From NCBI GenBank assembly GCA_948567375.1, contig OX419758.1:40305001-40369000 (forward strand): 64,000 nt of DNA. Direction: 5' to 3'. Position 1 is the first letter of the stretch. The number at the start of each line of letters is the position of its first letter. The position numbers and the translations under genes were made by a program. The notes under the pieces are model-generated. The model made no database searches. It saw only the letters and a program-made list of their open reading frames with translations, and was not told the DNA's origin. Shown here one piece after another: positions 13,401 to 25,417 of this stretch. This DNA comes from Lunularia cruciata (Eukaryota; Streptophyta; Marchantiopsida; Lunulariales; Lunulariaceae).

Positions 13401-15686
13401 ATGATTACCGTATCGGCCGTCTCTGCCAGGAGATTCCGGAGAGAAAAGACTTCATCCTTCAAGAAGGTGTTTACATTCTTTATTCTGACATCGTTGGTTC
13501 TTCTGCTCTCTGCTTTTTCTGTTGCGAATTGGTTCTCAATATTTCCGGATTTTATTTCCAAGAAGGGGATGAAGACGTCGTGTGTTAACTTCACGGACCC
13601 ACAGAGAGCGAGGTATGACTCGTTGAAACTTCTGCCGGATGGGGAGAAGTACATGTGGTACTCCCCACACGAAGGATTCAGTAACCAAGCTCGGGAACTG
13701 GGAAATGCACTGGAGATAGCGATGCTGCTCAATCGGACTCTAATCCTGCCACCGGTGGTAGATCACGGAACGGTGAAATTTGGAAGGTGTCTCAAACCGC
13801 GCTATCCAAGCCAGAGAAAGCTGAAAGAAAGATCATGGAGTGCAGTGCGTAGACATATTCTAGAAACCAGGTTTCCCATCTCCATCTCTTGACAGCTCTT
13901 CTGCTTTCAGACATTGTCACCTACGCTCCTTGAATAATAGGGGTCAGTTCTTGGTCACAATACGAGAGCACTGTTTCCTCTCTTCGGATGGATTCTGAAA
14001 AACACGTACATAGTTCTGTTTAGTTCATGAAATAATTGCGTGGTTTTGACAGCTAATAGGTCAGTGTGAGGAGTGATACATACCCCCGTCACTTTTCGTA
14101 ACACACGCTTTTGGTCGCAGGGTCCGTTAAAGAAAATCTGAAATATCTGACATTCTTCTCCTCTACTTGAGTGGCCAACACTTCTCTGTCCAGAGCTTTC
14201 CGGGCACATATTCATCCTCGGAAGGGTCACATTGTCTGCTTCTAGTGAGCCTGGTTTTGAAAACATTTGTAGGCATTCTTATTCTTTACTTCATGGTTTC
14301 TCGGAAATATTGGATCTTTCAGGCAAGACACCATAGAACATCGGCAAATTTAATCGCGAATATTGAAAAGATCAGCATCTGAAAGTCTAGACTAGGTTAC
14401 GAAGATCTGCAGGGTACATTCATAAAGATCTGCAGCTCCTTGGCGTCAGGTCTAGATGCCCATGAATGATCAGGTGATGTTCTTAAACGCTATCCGAATT
14501 GTCTCCTCCCTCTGGTCGAAACTTGGACTGAAGTGAAGGTGACATTTGGTTGTGCAGATACGTTTCCATCGCAGATATTGTGGATCTGCGTTCGATCAGC
14601 CCCAGTTTAGTCAGGACAATCGACCTGCGAGTGTTTCTGGCACTGTGGTGCGGTCTAGACATCACCCCAATATGCTCTGGACCAAAATGCAGAAGCTTGG
14701 CGGACTCACTCTCTCCACATTGGGGCTCTATGGCAGTTTGTAGACACAGACTCTTCCCCTCCGAAGAAAGTCCGTCGTGCATGGTTTACGAGGTTGAAGA
14801 TTACTGTCCCACGACAATCTGGACTTATGGGGAGACTCCATCCACTCGGAATTATCTCGAGCATCAGTTGATGCAAAAGATGCGCAAGGATCCCGATTTG
14901 TTCAATAACACAAGTGTGATGGCTGCCAATTCTGAGTATGGACTAAAGGTAATTCGGAAGGATATTGTGCGGTCTCTAGGCTCTGGTTCAGAAGCTGATA
15001 GGTTCTTTCTTCTTTCCTTTGGCAGCTTGTTTTCACGAATGTACAAGCATATGGAGCTCAATGTTAATCTGAGAGCGCCAGACGGGGACCCCTTCATGGC
15101 GACCAAGCTGCAGGCGATAAAAAGTGGACACTCGTTTACAGTGGAGATTATGAGAAATGCTCGAACTTTTGTTGGGAAGAAACTTGGTCAGCGACCTTAT
15201 TTCTGTGCGCATGTGAGGCTGGCTGACGGAGCTTTTCTCAACATTTGGGACAAGATATTGCCACCCTTGAAAAAGAAACTGGAAGAACTGGCGAATAGGA
15301 AGAAGTTAGATGTTTTCCTCATGACCGACCTAGCACGAGAGAAGTGGAAAGGAACAGTTTTGGAAGAAATAAATGCCAATGACCAGTACGAAGTGCACAC
15401 TTTGGACGGACAAGAAGACTTCATCACCCGAACAGCTCAGCAACTGATGGTTTCTGAGCATGGAGTCAAACTCGGATTTTTCCCAGGAAAGGTCAAATCA
15501 TCAGGTGAAAGTCGACAGTCGGTGCAAAAATATGTTCCGAATGTTCGGCTCTATCTTGAAGAGGTGATATGTACCTGTGCAAGTTTGGGTTTTCTGGGAA
15601 CGTTTAGGTCCACTATCACAAGTAATATCAACGATTTGAGAAACGCGAGCTTGTGTCCAGTACACGATTTCCGGTGGTCTCTTTGA
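13401..15686 (+). CDS. O-fucosyltransferase family protein (type II Golgi membrane protein)
   Basis: Two exons, 13401-13870 and 14558-15686, are joined across a 687-bp GT-AG intron (CCAG|GTTTCC ... TGTGCAG|ATACG). They give exactly 533 codons including the stop, so the protein has 532 residues. The frame is open a little further upstream, but ATG 13401 is the first in-frame ATG. Residues 1-22 are basic and residues 23-44 form one hydrophobic anchor, as expected for a type II Golgi enzyme. Family blocks: WYSPHEGFSNQARELGNALE (about 86-105), RTLILPPVVDH (112-122), and CAHVRLADGAF (373-383), which matches the GDP-fucose protein O-fucosyltransferase signature. A C-terminal STITSNINDLR block follows (about 508-518). 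The N-terminal block resembles the plant subgroup including Arabidopsis OFUT23 (At3g05320), from memory. Acceptor substrate is unknown. Nothing suggests inactivation. Confidence 0.88.
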
Positions 15687-18600
15687 GATGATACTACTCG
15701 ACTACCTCAACTGTGTTTCCTTTTTATAAGCAACTGCCAAACTTATGTGACTTGCATAGCATTTCCAGATGATTCTGCTACCACCTTGGACCTTCAGGTG
15801 CCAAATAGGAGGCAACGTTCATGACCTGAAGTCCATAGCTTCTGCCATATCCAACTCAAATTCTTAGCGTCAACCGACTTGGTTTGAATTTGGGAGGGGA
15901 CCACACGAGTTCAATTGCCACCTTGAGCAACTTCTTCGAATCTGATTATACTGCTGTGAAACTCCCGGAACCGAAGCCTTAGAATTCAGGAAAGTTCGGA
16001 AATGAGTGAGCAAACCCTTCCCGATCATCAACATGTTTTTGATTCTTTTGTTACAGCATGCTCTGATTCTGGCTTTATTCTTGTACTTCTGCTCATGTAA
16101 AGCACCTGCTAGCACTTGCCTTCAGAAGACATGGAACTGCGTTTGCAGTGCAACATGTGCGATACTTTTCGTCATGTTCCGAATCAAGAAAAGTTTAGCA
16201 ACTGAAGATGGAAGTTGTTCAAGCAAAGAGAACATCAGTATTTATGGACTGCCTGGTTAATGGGGCAATTTGATCCATTCCATCCTTGAGTGCATTACGA
16301 CACTTCTACTGCAGTTCTGAACCCCGCATAGGATTTGCTTGGTCCGACTCACGTGGAAAGAATCCACAACTGCCGAAAGATCCCACCAAAGCTTCCAGTG
16401 GCTCAGAATGACCAACTTTCGTTGGTCATGTGCTAGAAGATTCCGCGGTTCATGTGCTAGAAGATTTCACTACTTTGTTCAAAAAAATAAAAAATAAAAT
16501 TATAAGTGCCAGAGGACTGTACCGCTCCTCTGAAGCTACCCTCTCTTTAATGGGCGACTAATGAACCCAATGAGTAAAACCGTGACATTCAAGGAAAGGT
16601 TTCGGAACATTCCCATTTGACAGGTGAGTCGGCGTAAGCTTCTTTTCAACAATCTATGGTCAATTTCTGTTTGGAGATTCGACTAATCTAGCTGGAGATG
16701 GTGAGCATGAGAGGTTGTTTTGAGCACCGATGTGCTTCAAACTTAGAAAAGAGTAACACCTGGGGAAGACCCTACTTGAGGTATTTATTCCTCACGAGTT
16801 ATCTTGAAGCCTTTCAACACTAGAACGGTAATGTTCGAGTGGACCGTCAGTTGGGAGTGCCTAAGAATTGGGAGAATGAGTTACTCTAAATAACAACGAA
16901 TCTTGAATCTATAGTAAGTGCGACAGTTCATTTACATCTGGAACCAACCTTAGGAAACTTCAAAATCAAACATTCTATTGACTCCTTACATGCTCCACGT
17001 CAAACGTTTTACATCTGTTAGCAAGCTGGAGAAGTACAAGACGTCATTCACTCCAGAGACTTAGATCAAGATTTTGTAGTATCTTGTATAGGTAATCCTG
17101 TGTAAGAGCAATTCCAAGTAGTTTCCTAGGCTAGATTCTTTCATTTAAACAGGTTTCTCAGTTGGAGCCCGCACCGGGCCATGAAGCAAGAGGGCACGGC
17201 ACCAAACTCCGTCGGGAGCCCCACATGGGAGACTTTTATGGAGGATTTCGAGGCAAAGGAACCGTAGCCGACTTTCCAGCCCGAAATCAAGTGATTGTTG
17301 GAATCGGCATTAGTATCAAAAGAGTACAGCAGTTAGAACCAGATCACCTCAAGAATCAACGATAAAGCAAGGACTCAGTGATATTTGCTGGCGTGATTAT
17401 CTTATGTTTTTCCCTTTCATTCTCTGAATACCAATTCCAATTTTGGTTCCAATTGATTGATTTCTCCTCCAACAGTAAACTATTTGGACAACGTGAGAGA
17501 GTGTGGAAAGCGATCATTCTCAAATTTTACCATCAAAATATGGAAACTCACGACGTGCTACAAGAGGTTTCAACAAGATAGCGCTGTAATCATGCAGCAA
17601 GGTGTTGATATTCTTTAGGAGGATTTCCCCACATACAAACTACTACTGATGTCGTGCATGTGATTATAAAGAGAATTTGCGCGTCCTCTCTTCTCTCACC
17701 AGGAGACTTCGTGTTTGTAGGCCAACGCACATCATGTACGAACAGTGCACGACTTAATTCATACAAAAGTCATGATCACAGCCACTTCCATGACTAGTAA
17801 CCACTTAAAGTCTCACGTTTCTTTTCTGTAACCTGCAGCCCTTAGATACAGAAACTTCTGTCAACATGAAGAGTTTGGTGCTTTCAACATCCTCAAAAGA
17901 TGACAGCGACCTCTCACCGTATGAGAAAGCCCTCTCGGTGATTTGGATTTAGGATGTGTTTAGTAAGTGAGGTGTAGTCTGTCATAACCAATTATGCTAG
18001 GAAGGGTAACTCAGGATTAAGCTCTCTGATGATATAGCTGGTCAACACTGATGTGATAAATGAAACCTATAACTGCTTAGGGAAATCTCTTTCATTCATC
18101 ATATACAAAGAATCGGTTTGCATCTCCACATGTTTTGAAACCCAAATTGGTTTAAGCTACTACAATTGAAGTAAAATCTTCGAGGGTTTAACCTGAACTC
18201 TCAGCAGGGGTGTCGTGACTCTTAACCTCCAGATAACCTCGGTTCACCTCCTTAATCTCTGCTTAACATTCTTCCTTCCTGTGACAATAGAAATCTTATC
18301 ATCAGCAGCATCTTCCAGGCTTGTCTAGAAACTTGCGTTTGAAGGAAGGGTATATCCGTAGAGAATGCCGTCTTGCTCATTATATTGTGGGCTTGGTTTG
18401 ACTTCATACATACTTTTGTGGATTCAACCTCTCCATCATGAAACCAGTGACTCGAAGTTCGAGCGCTTATTCGTTTATCAATCGTGTCACATGTGAAGGT
18501 AAGAAATGTAAGTAAAAAATGTGGTCAATGATCTTGCTGGCGCAGACGACAGTGAATCTTCAAGTGGACCATGATATGAGGGGGTTTGAATTAAAAACTC

Positions 18601-19760
18601 ACGAGTTAGTGATACCGTGAAGACAAGAGACTCGATAACCTTTTAGATCCAGACTCCCTAAAGCAAAAGACGGACGAAGTAACTAAAGGGGTGTCATACG
18701 TGTGGATGTTTTTGAAATTTTAAGGTGAATTCGAGACTTAGATTTCGCATTTATGTTTTATGTGGGGACGGAGGTGCCGATGATTAACATTTTTAATGGG
18801 AGATTTTAGAATGATCGTTCAAAGGATGGTGCCTTCCTTTTCCATTCGCAACATTGGATGGTTTAAATATCGCTTGAATGGTATCAACAATCTACGGGGA
18901 AAAAAAATAGAAACAACCTTAGTAGTCCATATGACTTTGCTCCAATACTCCAGAACTTGCTCCACTGCTTACTAATCCACTTGACTTCGTTACGAAAACA
19001 CGGGAAGATAATCAACCAAACTGGCTATTTCGAGGTTACAAGACTGTCTGAATGAACTTCTTTGTGGTTTGAAATTTCTCCTTCGGGAGATAATAGATTT
19101 ATTTAAGAACCTTTAACTTCAAACACGAGATTAATAAACGGAGAGAAAAGTAAAGTTCAATATATTGAAGAGTTAAAACTTTCCTATCGATATAAAAAAG
19201 AACAACCTTCACTGTCTGTTTTTCGAATTAAAATGTGAGTGCTCTACTTGCGTGACTATATCCCGACTAAATAGAAAAGCGACGTATAAGTAATAGAATA
19301 GAACTATAATATATTTCGATCCATTTATCTAAAGCAAAAATGAAAAAAAACCATCTTAGTTTGGAGTCACTTCAAATTAACAAACTGACATCTCTAGCTA
19401 TGTCGAGAGCAAAATGAAAATCCAATCTTTAAACAGTATTTTATAGAAACATGCGACTATGCTAATTATACTATAAGGGGAAAAAAAGGGAGAAAAAGAC
19501 GAAGCAATTCCTCTATAGCTTAGAGGTGCATCTCGACATTATAACCATGGCCTTTTTATGTGCTCTTTAAGTATAGTAATGCGATTCCCTTGACAAAGTT
19601 CCCTGGATTAAGATTTCAAAAGTGCAAGACACTTACCACATCTGCCCCCGACAACCCTATATCATAAAAAATAACAAATTGAGAATGAAGAACGTTAATG
19701 TTAATATACGTTTGTCACTAGATACCCATACGTATCTATTATATATAAATGTCAATTCTG
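15687..19760. other. Spacer, no gene recognised
   Basis: The 3' UTR of the O-fucosyltransferase must lie at the start. The remainder has no frame with a domain. A frame at 17162-17365 is Gly/Arg-rich but unrecognised. Near 16426 and 16450 the 16-mer CATGTGCTAGAAGATT occurs twice. From about 19.1 kb the sequence is AT-rich. Confidence 0.45.
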
Positions 19761-19850
19761 TATATATATATATAGAGGGAGATGTTAAATAAACATAGAA
19801 GTCTCTTAAAATAACATACAAGATGTTTAATCCTCTTTCTAAAACATCCA
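19761..19850 (-). repeat. Left arm of an inverted repeat flanking the copia element
   Basis: Read on the minus strand this segment starts TGGATGTTTTAGAAAGAGGA and ends in a (TA)n tract. The sequence directly after the right LTR (27754-27846) starts TGGATGTATTAGAAAGAGGA and ends in (AT)45. Over about 86 bases the two are roughly 80% identical and in opposite orientation. They look like the arms of an older foldback or TIR element with the copia element now inside. Confidence 0.75.
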
Positions 19851-19935
19851 AACACAATTTTTTTCTTGTATTATGCTTTCCCACCACCAAAAAGCTTGTT
19901 TGCATCCCGTGATGATGTTGATAATATGCTTTTAT

Positions 19936-20168
19936 TGTTAGGTTTTACTCTTATGCCTTAGGGTTACCTTGTATTTGGGATGGCTCACTCACAGGTTTAC
20001 AGTTAGAGTGGACTGAGAGAATGTTGGAGCACCGGATTTGCATGACAAATATGGTGGTGAGCCTGATTCAATAAAGAATTCCCGTGGACATAACGTCACA
20101 TAGAGGTGAACCACATATCTCTGTGTAATGTGTGTATGTCATTTTGGTCTTTGGTCTGTATTCAAACA
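19936..20168 (+). repeat. 5' LTR of copia element
   Basis: 233 bp, from TGTTAGGTTTTAC to GTATTCAAACA. It matches the 3' LTR along its whole length, apart from about 23 substitutions and a 14-15-base gap near 20090. Divergence near 10% indicates an old insertion. Confidence 0.9.
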
Positions 20169-20170
20169 AA

Positions 20171-20184
20171 TGGTATTAGAGCTA
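20171..20184 (+). other. Primer-binding site (tRNA-iMet)
   Basis: TGGTATTAGAGCTA starts two bases after the 5' LTR. It matches the plant copia primer site TGGTATCAGAGC, complementary to the 3' end of initiator methionine tRNA, with one C-to-T change. Confidence 0.88.
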
Positions 20185-20389
20185 GGTTTAAGAGACAAGA
20201 GTATTGCTCACTCAGCTTACAAGGAGTAATCAAAGGAAATCAAGGGCAGCACTTGGTCTGAGGAGAGCCACATGAATCAAAGACAAAGAGGACTTGCATC
20301 ACCCATTGGCTTTGATTGTGAGGGACTGATGGGAATTTAGGGAAAAAAAGACAAAAAAGAGAGGAGAAAGGAGTACGTGAAGCAAAGAA

Positions 20390-21720
20390 ACAATTTCAAA
20401 GCTGATTTCTTTGAGATTCGGAGCAACATCTAAAACCAAGGAGTTTTGTGGTGTGAATCCAAGGTCCTTTGGCAAGTTTGTTTTTGATTTCCCAACCCAA
20501 AAATTCCTTAACTGCTTTGGGCTTGACATAGAAGTGCACTGTGAAGGAAGGGAAGGCCTTCTTGGCATCAACACCTGCAGCCTTTGGGTAGTACATAATG
20601 ATCTCAACTTCATGTTTGGTGGCCTTGGCACAGATTCAATCAAATCCTACAATTGTGACTACACATTTGCTTACTGCATTGAAAGTGGTTCTGTTGTAAC
20701 CTCAGGTTTCTTTTGCATAGCTAAAGTGAGCAATGAGGACAAGTCCAAAACATGGGAAATGTTGCTTAGCTGCAATCTAGGTTTTAGGACAAGGATGGGT
20801 TCCATCTGACGATCCTGTCAAAGAACCATTCTTTGTAGTCCTCATTATTTTTGGATCTAGTAATTTTTCAAGATATAAATGAAGCCCAATTGCTAAATTC
20901 TAATATGCCAATGTATTTTTTGACCTCAGTATGTCCGGCTCTCTTTGCAGCATCCCCTTCAACGTGTGGTACCTGGTTCTGATCTTATAGATTCCAGTAC
21001 TATTGATGAAGAGAAACTGCTCAACACCATTTACCTTTGCATAATTCACAACAAGTTGTTGACTAATACAGAGAATGTATGTCTTGAGAGAAGAAAGCAA
21101 GGAAGAAATGAAAGGTCTATCCTCCAAGCAACTTGAGAAGTCTGAAGACCAATTTCAGTAGGGAGCTTTCCATGCAAGCTGGATCAGCAATTCTTCTTTG
21201 ATTGCAGTAGAAGCAAAAGAAGGAAGGAAGGATCAAAAGTTGATAGAAGGCTCTTCATCACATTACTACCAAATTCTCATTGGAACATAAGGAAGGTAGG
21301 AGCTGAAATCTTGAGGAGATGGAGGCAACTTGATGGTGAATGTACTTGCTCATTTTATCTTCAGCTGCAGTACACCTTTCTTCATGACGAGAGACTTAAG
21401 GTAGGACATTCTGTCAAAGAAGTTGGTAATGAGGAGAGCTCAAGAGATAATTCTTTTAAAGAATCCAAAGAATTAATCTTTGGCATTTTTTTATCAGCAC
21501 TTATTGACCTTCTAGAGAGTGAAAGCATTTACAGACTTGCACGAGGTAATGCCTTGCTTCACATAATGCTAAGGTGTGGCTAGTCAGTGTCAAGCTCAGA
21601 AGCATGGGACACGTGTAATTAAAGTAAGAGAGGATTCTGCACCTCCTTGTAGCTAGCCCATGTTTGAGAAGAACCTGGAAAGAAAAGATTTTGCAGTGTC
21701 CATTGTCTATTGCTAACACC
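20390..21720 (-). pseudogene. csp41a: Captured, intron-free CSP41a fragment (antisense inside copia)
   Basis: CSP41a is a chloroplast stem-loop RNA-binding protein of the SDR fold. On the minus strand a row of its blocks appears in protein order: NYAKVNGVEQFLFINSTGIY (about 21055-20990), PHVEGDAAK, FSNWASF, NNEDYKEWFFDRIVR (about 20855-20810), LQLSNISHVLDLSSLLTLA (about 20780-20725), ICAKATKHEVEI and YYPKAAGVDAKKAFP (about 20595-20550), then KEFLGWEIKNK. Several small frame changes and stops separate the blocks. No intron-sized gaps occur from 21060 to 20400, which suggests capture through cDNA. A weaker N-terminal match may lie at about 21719-21630, separated by unrelated sequence. The plus-strand frame 20411-20809 is only its shadow. 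Identification rests on several consecutive family-specific blocks and is strong; the 5' limit is uncertain. Confidence 0.82.
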
Positions 21721-22375
21721 TTGTGCCCTCATTTTGATGATGGCACTATTGATGGTGAAGTATGTAGGCAGCAATATTCTACTTTCCTATTGGCAATGAA
21801 TTTGGGAGTGAAAACAACAACTTGCAAAATTTCCTTGAATTACCTGAAGCTATTGTGCATTAGTAATCTGCAATTTTGCAGAAAGATAATTTATTGTTAG
21901 AAAGCCTAAAGATCTGCACAATCCTTATCCAAATTTCTTGAGCGAGTCCCGTAGTGAACTTTTGTAAATATAACTGGTAGACTCCTCCTCAGTTAAAGGT
22001 TTGCTGTTGCACCAACAAAGACAAGCAAGAAGTAGAACCTAAAGAGAGTCATTGGGGAAGAAGTCTTAGACTTATGAATGTGGTATAGAATCCAAGGTTT
22101 TTACCCCTCCTTGGAATTTTGTTCATAAATTTTGACTTGGGACTTGGATGAATGATCTGTTTAGTGCATTGGAAAGCTTATCTTCAGGGCTACAATTTGA
22201 TGCAACTAGATGTTGAATTTGAGTAATTTAAGAAGCTGCTGTAAAACGATTTCTGTCTTATGATCCACTCCTCTAAGTATTGGAGTTTTAAGGTGGAAGG
22301 TTCAAGGACTCAAGAGGAGTCTCTAAGTGCAGCAATAGCCTCTCAATAGTACATGTGGAGTAGAAAAAAGTGAAG
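21721..22375. other. Copia leader, unassigned
   Basis: Sequence between the captured CSP41a fragment and gag. It has no homology I recognise on either strand. It may hold the 5' part of the captured transcript or the original untranslated leader. Confidence 0.4.
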
Positions 22376-23240
22376 ATGGGTACTTTGAAGCTTAGTGGAC
22401 CCAAGTTTGATGTGGCAAAGTTTGATGGCCATATGGATTACTTGTTGTAGGAACGGCACATGAAAGGAGTATTGAGTGCAATTGGTTTGGGTAAGCTCTT
22501 GAGGGAGAAACCTGAGGATGTGAGACAAAGTGATTGGGATGATATGCAAGAGAAAGCCGTGAATAATGTTTTGCTTCACCTTCAGCCCCATGTGATCAAG
22601 CAAGTGGAGGATTATTCTGATAGTATCTCCTTGTTTGATGCACTTCAGAGCAAGTATCATCAAAATGAAATGTCAAATAGATTGTACACCAATCTCAAAC
22701 TAATCACATTCAAGAAACTAGGACCAACATTAAAGACCATGTGGATACATTTTGTGACCCAGTAGTAGACTTGAAAAACTTGGGAGAGGACTTGAATGAG
22801 GAGCAGAAGGCACTGCACTTGTTGGGCTCCTTGCCGCTGTTCTATCGATCACTTTCATGAGTTTTGTTGCACTATGAGAAAAAGACTATTACCTTTGAAG
22901 AGTTGAGAGCAGCTCTACTTACGGATGACTTGCAACAAAAACTTGTTGCAACCTCAATGTCATCTTCTACTCTAGGCAATGTTTTGGTTATCCAACTTGG
23001 GAGACCTTAGTGGAGGACTAATGATGGTGATAAGGGGAAAGGCAAGGCTGGGTCAAGGTCTAAGTCTAGAGGCAAGTCCAAGGAGAGGAAACAAGTGACT
23101 TGTTGGGGATGTGGCAAAGTAGGCCATGTGAAGAATGAGTGTAAAGCTAAGGGCAAAGGAAAGGTATATGACGGATCTTCAGCAAACATAGTTTATGCTG
23201 AGGAGGATACTGATCTATTGGATGATCAGTATGATTTGTG
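22376..23240 (+). pseudogene. gag: Copia gag with zinc knuckle
   Basis: The frame starts at ATG 22376 (MGTLKLSGPKFDVAKFDGH). It runs through typical copia gag text such as SDWDDMQEKAVNNVLLHL and QSKYHQNEMSNRLYTNLKL. A TAG at 22448-22450 stands where the family has Trp. A frameshift follows near 22725, and TGA near 22858 stands where Arg is usual. The nucleic-acid-binding CCHC knuckle CWGCGKVGHVKNEC is intact at 23102-23143. Gag would form the virus-like particle; this copy would give only fragments. Confidence 0.85.
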
Positions 23241-23277
23241 ACATTGTGGGTATGCCCTTTGTGCCTAATATGGATGA

Positions 23278-23560
23278 TGAGTGGATTCTAGATTGTTCTT
23301 GCTTGTACAATATATGCTATATCAAGGAGCTCTTCTATTCACTTTCAATATCGAATGGTTCAGTTCTGATAGGGAATGATCAACCTTGTCGGATTGAGGG
23401 TATTGGATCCATGAGGCTTCCAATGTTTGATAGAGCTATGCTGAAGTTCAATGATGTTTGGTTCATACCTGACATGAAGAAGAACCTAATTTCCCTTGGA
23501 GTATTTCATGCCAAAGGTCATCAATGGAGTGTCGGTGATGGGGTACTTTGAGTCACTTTT
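23278..23560 (+). pseudogene. Copia protease region
   Basis: WILDCSCLYNIC (starting at about 23282) aligns with the WILDSG/ACSYHIC active-site block of copia proteases. The Asp is kept but its Ser neighbour is changed. IPDMKKNLISLG (about 23467-23502) is the usual downstream block. The frame ends with TGA at 23549-23551, before the integrase. Confidence 0.78.
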
Positions 23561-23594
23561 GGTGGAAAGGTTATCTTGCAAGGTAACTTTTGAA

Positions 23595-24710
23595 AGAATA
23601 TATTTGTGTTGAAAGACACTACAGAGCCTTACATTGGCTTCTCCACAAAGTGTGGAGAAGCCAATGTAATTAGGTCTCAAGATGGGATGATTACTGTGTG
23701 GCATTCACAGCTAGGTCATTTGAGTGAAAAGGGTTTGGCTGTCTTGAGAAGAAATGACTTGCTATATGGCTTGGAGACTGTGAAGTTGGATTTTTGTGAG
23801 CATTGCATCTTTGGAAACATAACAGATCTATTTTTGGAGTGGGGACCCACAGTTCCAAGGGTCTAATGGAGTATGTACATAGTGATGTGTGGGGACCATC
23901 CACTATACCTTCACACTCTAGAAAATTTTACTATGTGATATTTATTGATGATTACTCGAGGTTTATGTGGATTTATTTCAGGCACCACAAGTCTGAAGTT
24001 TTTGCCACTTTCAAGAAGTGGAAGACCCAAGTCAAGACTCAGATCGGGAAGAAGGTGAGGTATCTAAGATCAAACAACTGTGGGGAGTATGTCTCTAGAG
24101 AGTTTCAGGCGTACTATACAAAACAAGAGATAACTCGCCACCTTACCACAGTATACACTCTGCAACAAAATGGTGTTGCTGAGCGGCTCAATCGGATATT
24201 GTTAGAGCATGCACGTAGTATGTTGAGCAAATCAAAGTTGCCACATGAGTTTTGGGCAGAAGTTGTCAACTCTACAACATATGTGGTAAATATTTTTCCA
24301 TCCAATGCAATCAACTTCAAGACGCCTCATGAGTCAAAGTATCAGCAACCAGCTGATTATGGTAGATTGAAGATATTTGGTTGTGATGCATATTCACTCA
24401 TACCTAAGGAGAATAGGTCCAAGTTGGATGCTAAGTCAAAGAAATATGTTTTTCTTGGCTATGAAAGTGGAGTGAATGCTTATAGGTTATGGGATCCAAT
24501 AGCATGTAAGGTTGTGATCAGTAGGGATGTATCTTTTAATGAATCCAGATCATTCAAGGAGGGGGAGAATGCTCAGGCTCCCAACATTGACAAAGGCAAC
24601 TCTCCCACCCTAGATCTAGGTGAGGAGGGGATTGGTCACTTAAGTAATGAGGAGGAAGGAGGTGCTCCTATAGCAAATTTCTTGAGAAGCAAGAACAAGT
24701 GGAGCAAGTA
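23595..24710 (+). pseudogene. Copia integrase, catalytic residue lost
   Basis: The GAG-pre-integrase block WHSQLGHLSEKGLAVL, with the CEHC zinc ligands following (about 23700-23815), precedes the core. In the core, the first Asp is present in YVHSDVWGP (about 23875-23900). The second Asp site reads RSNNCGEY at about 24067, where the family has RSDNGGEY, so the catalytic Asp is now Asn. The Glu in NGVAERLNR (about 24170-24195) remains. The following LGYESGVNAYRLWDP and VISRDVSFNE blocks are normal. The loss of the second Asp alone would abolish integration. Confidence 0.85.
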
Positions 24711-25023
24711 GTTGCTAGTGAGCAACAAAATGTGCTATGTCAGCCTCATATTGGACCTATATGTAGAGATCAAGAGGATAGTTCATCCAGGAGGTCATCA
24801 AGGCGTGCTAGTCGAGCTCCAAACAAATATGGTACGTGGACTGATTCAACAAAGTTGTTGGATGATGATTTGACTTCTGGGGATGATGCTCATGCTTTGG
24901 TCTTGGAAGAAGGTGAACCCTCATCCTACAAGGAGGCATGTTCTTTTAGTGAGAAGGATGAATGGTTTGGTTCTATGGAGAGGAAGATGGAATCCTTGAG
25001 GGATAACAAGACTTGGGAGCTAG

Positions 25024-25384
25024 TGTAATACTCCGAGTACAAGAGAAGAGAGAAAACACAGATTACACACTCAAACATTTGATGCCCCAAAGGAGCACCT
25101 TCTCTTTATTATATAGACAAAGAGGATCTCCTCCAAGGAAGCTCCACCATAGGATTAGGCACACAAATAGGTGATGTGTCAGCAAGCTCCACCCTTGGAT
25201 TACTTACTTGGATGGGTGATATGTCTGGTCTAGGTCCTATCTGGTTGGTCAAACAAGCTTTGACGGAAGGGAATCTTTTAGGGAATCTTCTTGTAGGAAT
25301 CTATGAATCATGTAAGGTACCATTGGAAAGCTCTTGACGAGAAAAAGCAGGTGGAGGGAAGGCCAGCCTTTTCCCTATTTGGGA

Positions 25385-25417
<33 letters not shown>

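Noticed and set aside
17162-17365. Frame after a TTTAAACAG acceptor-like site
   Set aside because: A Gly/Arg-rich 67-codon frame without family match or partner exon.
20411-20809. Plus-strand frame of 132 codons
   Set aside because: It is the complement of the antisense CSP41a fragment; the minus strand carries the family blocks, so this is a shadow.
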